NCBI GenBank assembly: GCA_913044145.1
Contig: CAJWOD010000018.1
Location: 1 to 14,413, forward strand
Direction of reading: 5' to 3'
DNA length: 14,413 nucleotides
Source: an uncultured Nitrospina sp.
GTDB taxonomy: Bacteria > Nitrospinota > Nitrospinia > Nitrospinales > VA-1
Below are positions 13,260 through 14,413 of the stretch, piece by piece. A program made the position numbers and the translations under genes. Below the pieces are notes generated by a model. The model made no database searches. It saw only the letters and a list, made by a program, of their open reading frames with translations, and was not told where the DNA came from. Positions within the stretch are counted from its first letter, which is position 1; every line of letters starts with the position of its first letter.

Positions 13260-14213
13260 ATGGATAGTAAAATAAAAATTGGGGTCAGTAGTTGTCTGCT
13301 CGGTGAAAAGGTGCGTTGGAACGGAGATCATAAGCAGAACCATTACGTTCGAGAGACCCTAGCAAATTACTTTGAATATGTTTCAATTTGTCCTGAAATG
13401 GAAGTAGGAATGGGTGTCCCAAGAGAAACCGTCGCTCTTTATGGTGACCTTGAAAAATCGCGGATGATTAGTAGAAAGACTCAGACCGACTGGACCACAC
13501 CCATGCAGAAATATATTAATGTGCGCATCAACTCTCTAATAAATAAAGACCTTTGTGGCTTCATTTTTAAAAGCAAGTCCCCTTCATGTGGCTTAAGTAG
13601 GGTTCCTATTTACGCTGAGTTTGGAAGTCACAATGCTAGGCATGGAGTGGGTATGTTTGCTAAGAAATTTGCCGATAAGTTTCCTTTGGTTCCAACTGAA
13701 GATGAAGGGAGATTGAATGATCCAAGGATTCGAGAAAACTTTATAGTTAGGGTATTTAGTTTTTACAGACTGCAAAATTTATATAAAAAAAATTTTTCCA
13801 TTGGGGGGTTAGTCAAATTTCATACGCAACAGAAGTATTTACTCTTGGCTCATAGTAGAAAACATTATGATCTGTTAGGGCAGTTGGTTGCGAAACCTAA
13901 ATCGTTGAAGATAGAACAACTCAAGGACAGGTACGGAAAAACTTTTATGGAAGCGTTGGCTTTTAAGGCCACTCCGAAAAAAAATACCGATGTATTGCTC
14001 CATATGATGGGATTTCTAAAGAAAACTTTATCTAAAGGAGAGAAAGAAGAAATTCTAAGTACTATTGAAGACTATCGAAAAGAACTACTTCCTTTAATAG
14101 TTCCCATCACATTGATATACCATCAAGTAATTAAGTACAATGTTGAATATTTAAAGAATCAGGTATATCTAAAGCCGCACCCTAAAGAACTCATGCTAAG
14201 GAATCATGTTTGA
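13260..14213 (+). CDS. DUF523 (TudS-like)-DUF1722 (YbgA-like) fusion protein
   Basis: Residues about 5-150 are a DUF523 domain, the family that includes the [4Fe-4S] thiouracil desulfidase TudS. Cys12 (in SSCLLG), Cys44 (in ICPEMEVGMGVPRE) and Cys110 (in KSPSCGL) sit where the three cluster-ligand cysteines of that family lie, and Glu46 follows Cys44-Pro. Residues about 185-300 are a DUF1722 domain like E. coli YbgA: FHTQQKYLLLAHSRKHY, then the helix with LLHMMGFLKK, then KEELLPLIVPITLIYHQV. Fused proteins of 310-330 residues are common, so this is full length. A desulfidase acting on thio-bases is the family-based expectation; the role of DUF1722 is unknown. The ATG at 13260 lacks an SD. In E. 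coli ybgA is followed by phr; no photolyase gene is visible in the 200 bp left. Confidence 0.9.
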   Translation: MDSKIKIGVSSCLLGEKVRWNGDHKQNHYVRETLANYFEYVSICPEMEVGMGVPRETVALYGDLEKSRMISRKTQTDWTTPMQKYINVRINSLINKDLCGFIFKSKSPSCGLSRVPIYAEFGSHNARHGVGMFAKKFADKFPLVPTEDEGRLNDPRIRENFIVRVFSFYRLQNLYKKNFSIGGLVKFHTQQKYLLLAHSRKHYDLLGQLVAKPKSLKIEQLKDRYGKTFMEALAFKATPKKNTDVLLHMMGFLKKTLSKGEKEEILSTIEDYRKELLPLIVPITLIYHQVIKYNVEYLKNQVYLKPHPKELMLRNHV

Positions 14214-14413
14214 GTTTAAGGTAACTTTTGCTGACCGCTTCGGACGCTTTTTGCATTTAAGATGGAATTGAAGAAATATATATGATTACTATTGCCAGCA
14301 TTATATATGTGATAAAAGCTTTGGTTACCAGCGCCATATTTTTCGTTTGGGAGGTGCATTTTTATTCCAACAAAATGTTTAAATATTTTTGATAAAAAAG
14401 ATAAGGGTACTGT
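14214..14413 (+). other. Right-edge intergenic stretch with one tiny possible frame
   Basis: These 200 bases follow the DUF523-DUF1722 gene. A 36-codon hydrophobic frame runs from ATG 14282 to TGA 14392 (starting MITIASIIYVIKAL), but it has no SD and no other support, so I do not call it a gene. GACCGCTTCGGACGC followed by five T residues around 14239-14258 looks a little like a terminator but folds poorly. No start of a photolyase gene is seen. Confidence 0.4.

Noticed and set aside
14282..14392. 36-codon hydrophobic frame at the right edge
   Set aside because: No SD and no context; AT-rich sequence often yields such frames.

Overview
The window looks like chromosomal DNA of an AT-rich, Gram-negative bacterium. 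It encodes outer-membrane-type lipoproteins, a Blc-type lipocalin, a class A penicillin-binding protein and several exported TPR/LysM proteins, and most genes sit in compact same-strand runs. The start of a urease accessory gene (ureD), the TPR-rich content and the base composition would fit a low-GC marine lineage such as Nitrospinota or a deltaproteobacterial relative. That placement is an inference from gene content; no rRNA or marker gene is present. I see no transposase, integrase, phage structural gene, tRNA, rRNA or CRISPR array.

Layout, left to right. (1) 1-762 (-) is the first 254 codons of ureD, cut by the left edge, with a TMTC-like GT-C membrane protein carrying nine TPRs (817-3066, -) directly upstream of it. 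(2) 3252-3503 (+) is a small single-span membrane protein with a strong ribosome binding site. It converges on the next block through a hairpin-bearing gap. (3) 3575-9221 (-) is one long same-strand series. In transcription order it is a STAS-domain protein, a 71-aa protein, an exported TPR protein with a long disordered tail, a 132-aa membrane-anchored protein, a 116-bp inverted-repeat element, an LPP20-like lipoprotein, and a class A PBP whose gene starts 9 nt after the lipoprotein stop. (4) 9489-11070 (-) is a LysM secreted protein followed by a 259-aa protein of unknown function, ended by a clear intrinsic terminator. (5) 11071-12008 is a regulatory-looking stretch around a tiny two-helix membrane protein gene (11475-11696, -), with a long structured inverted repeat just after its stop codon and a long leader before it. 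(6) 12009-13080 (-) is a lipocalin gene (blc type) plus a small exported TPR-like protein. A TudS/DUF523-DUF1722 fusion gene (13260-14213, +) diverges from it.

Functionally, block 3 reads as an envelope module: a signalling-type STAS protein, periplasmic TPR scaffolding, and a lipoprotein-PBP pair that suggests an Lpo-like activator of peptidoglycan synthesis. Block 6 resembles part of the photo-oxidative/repair neighbourhoods in which lipocalin, DUF1722 and photolyase genes cluster in other bacteria. The most unusual non-coding signals are the 13-bp perfect inverted repeats at 6624/6727, the 17/18-bp inverted repeats at 11387/11450 with nested short hairpins, and the TTCGAGA palindromes in the leader of the STAS gene. 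Three likely starts are ATG codons, each preceded by an SD-like purine stretch, that lie inside longer TTG-initiated frames (6592, 8797, 9221); a fourth (10268) follows the same pattern with weaker support.
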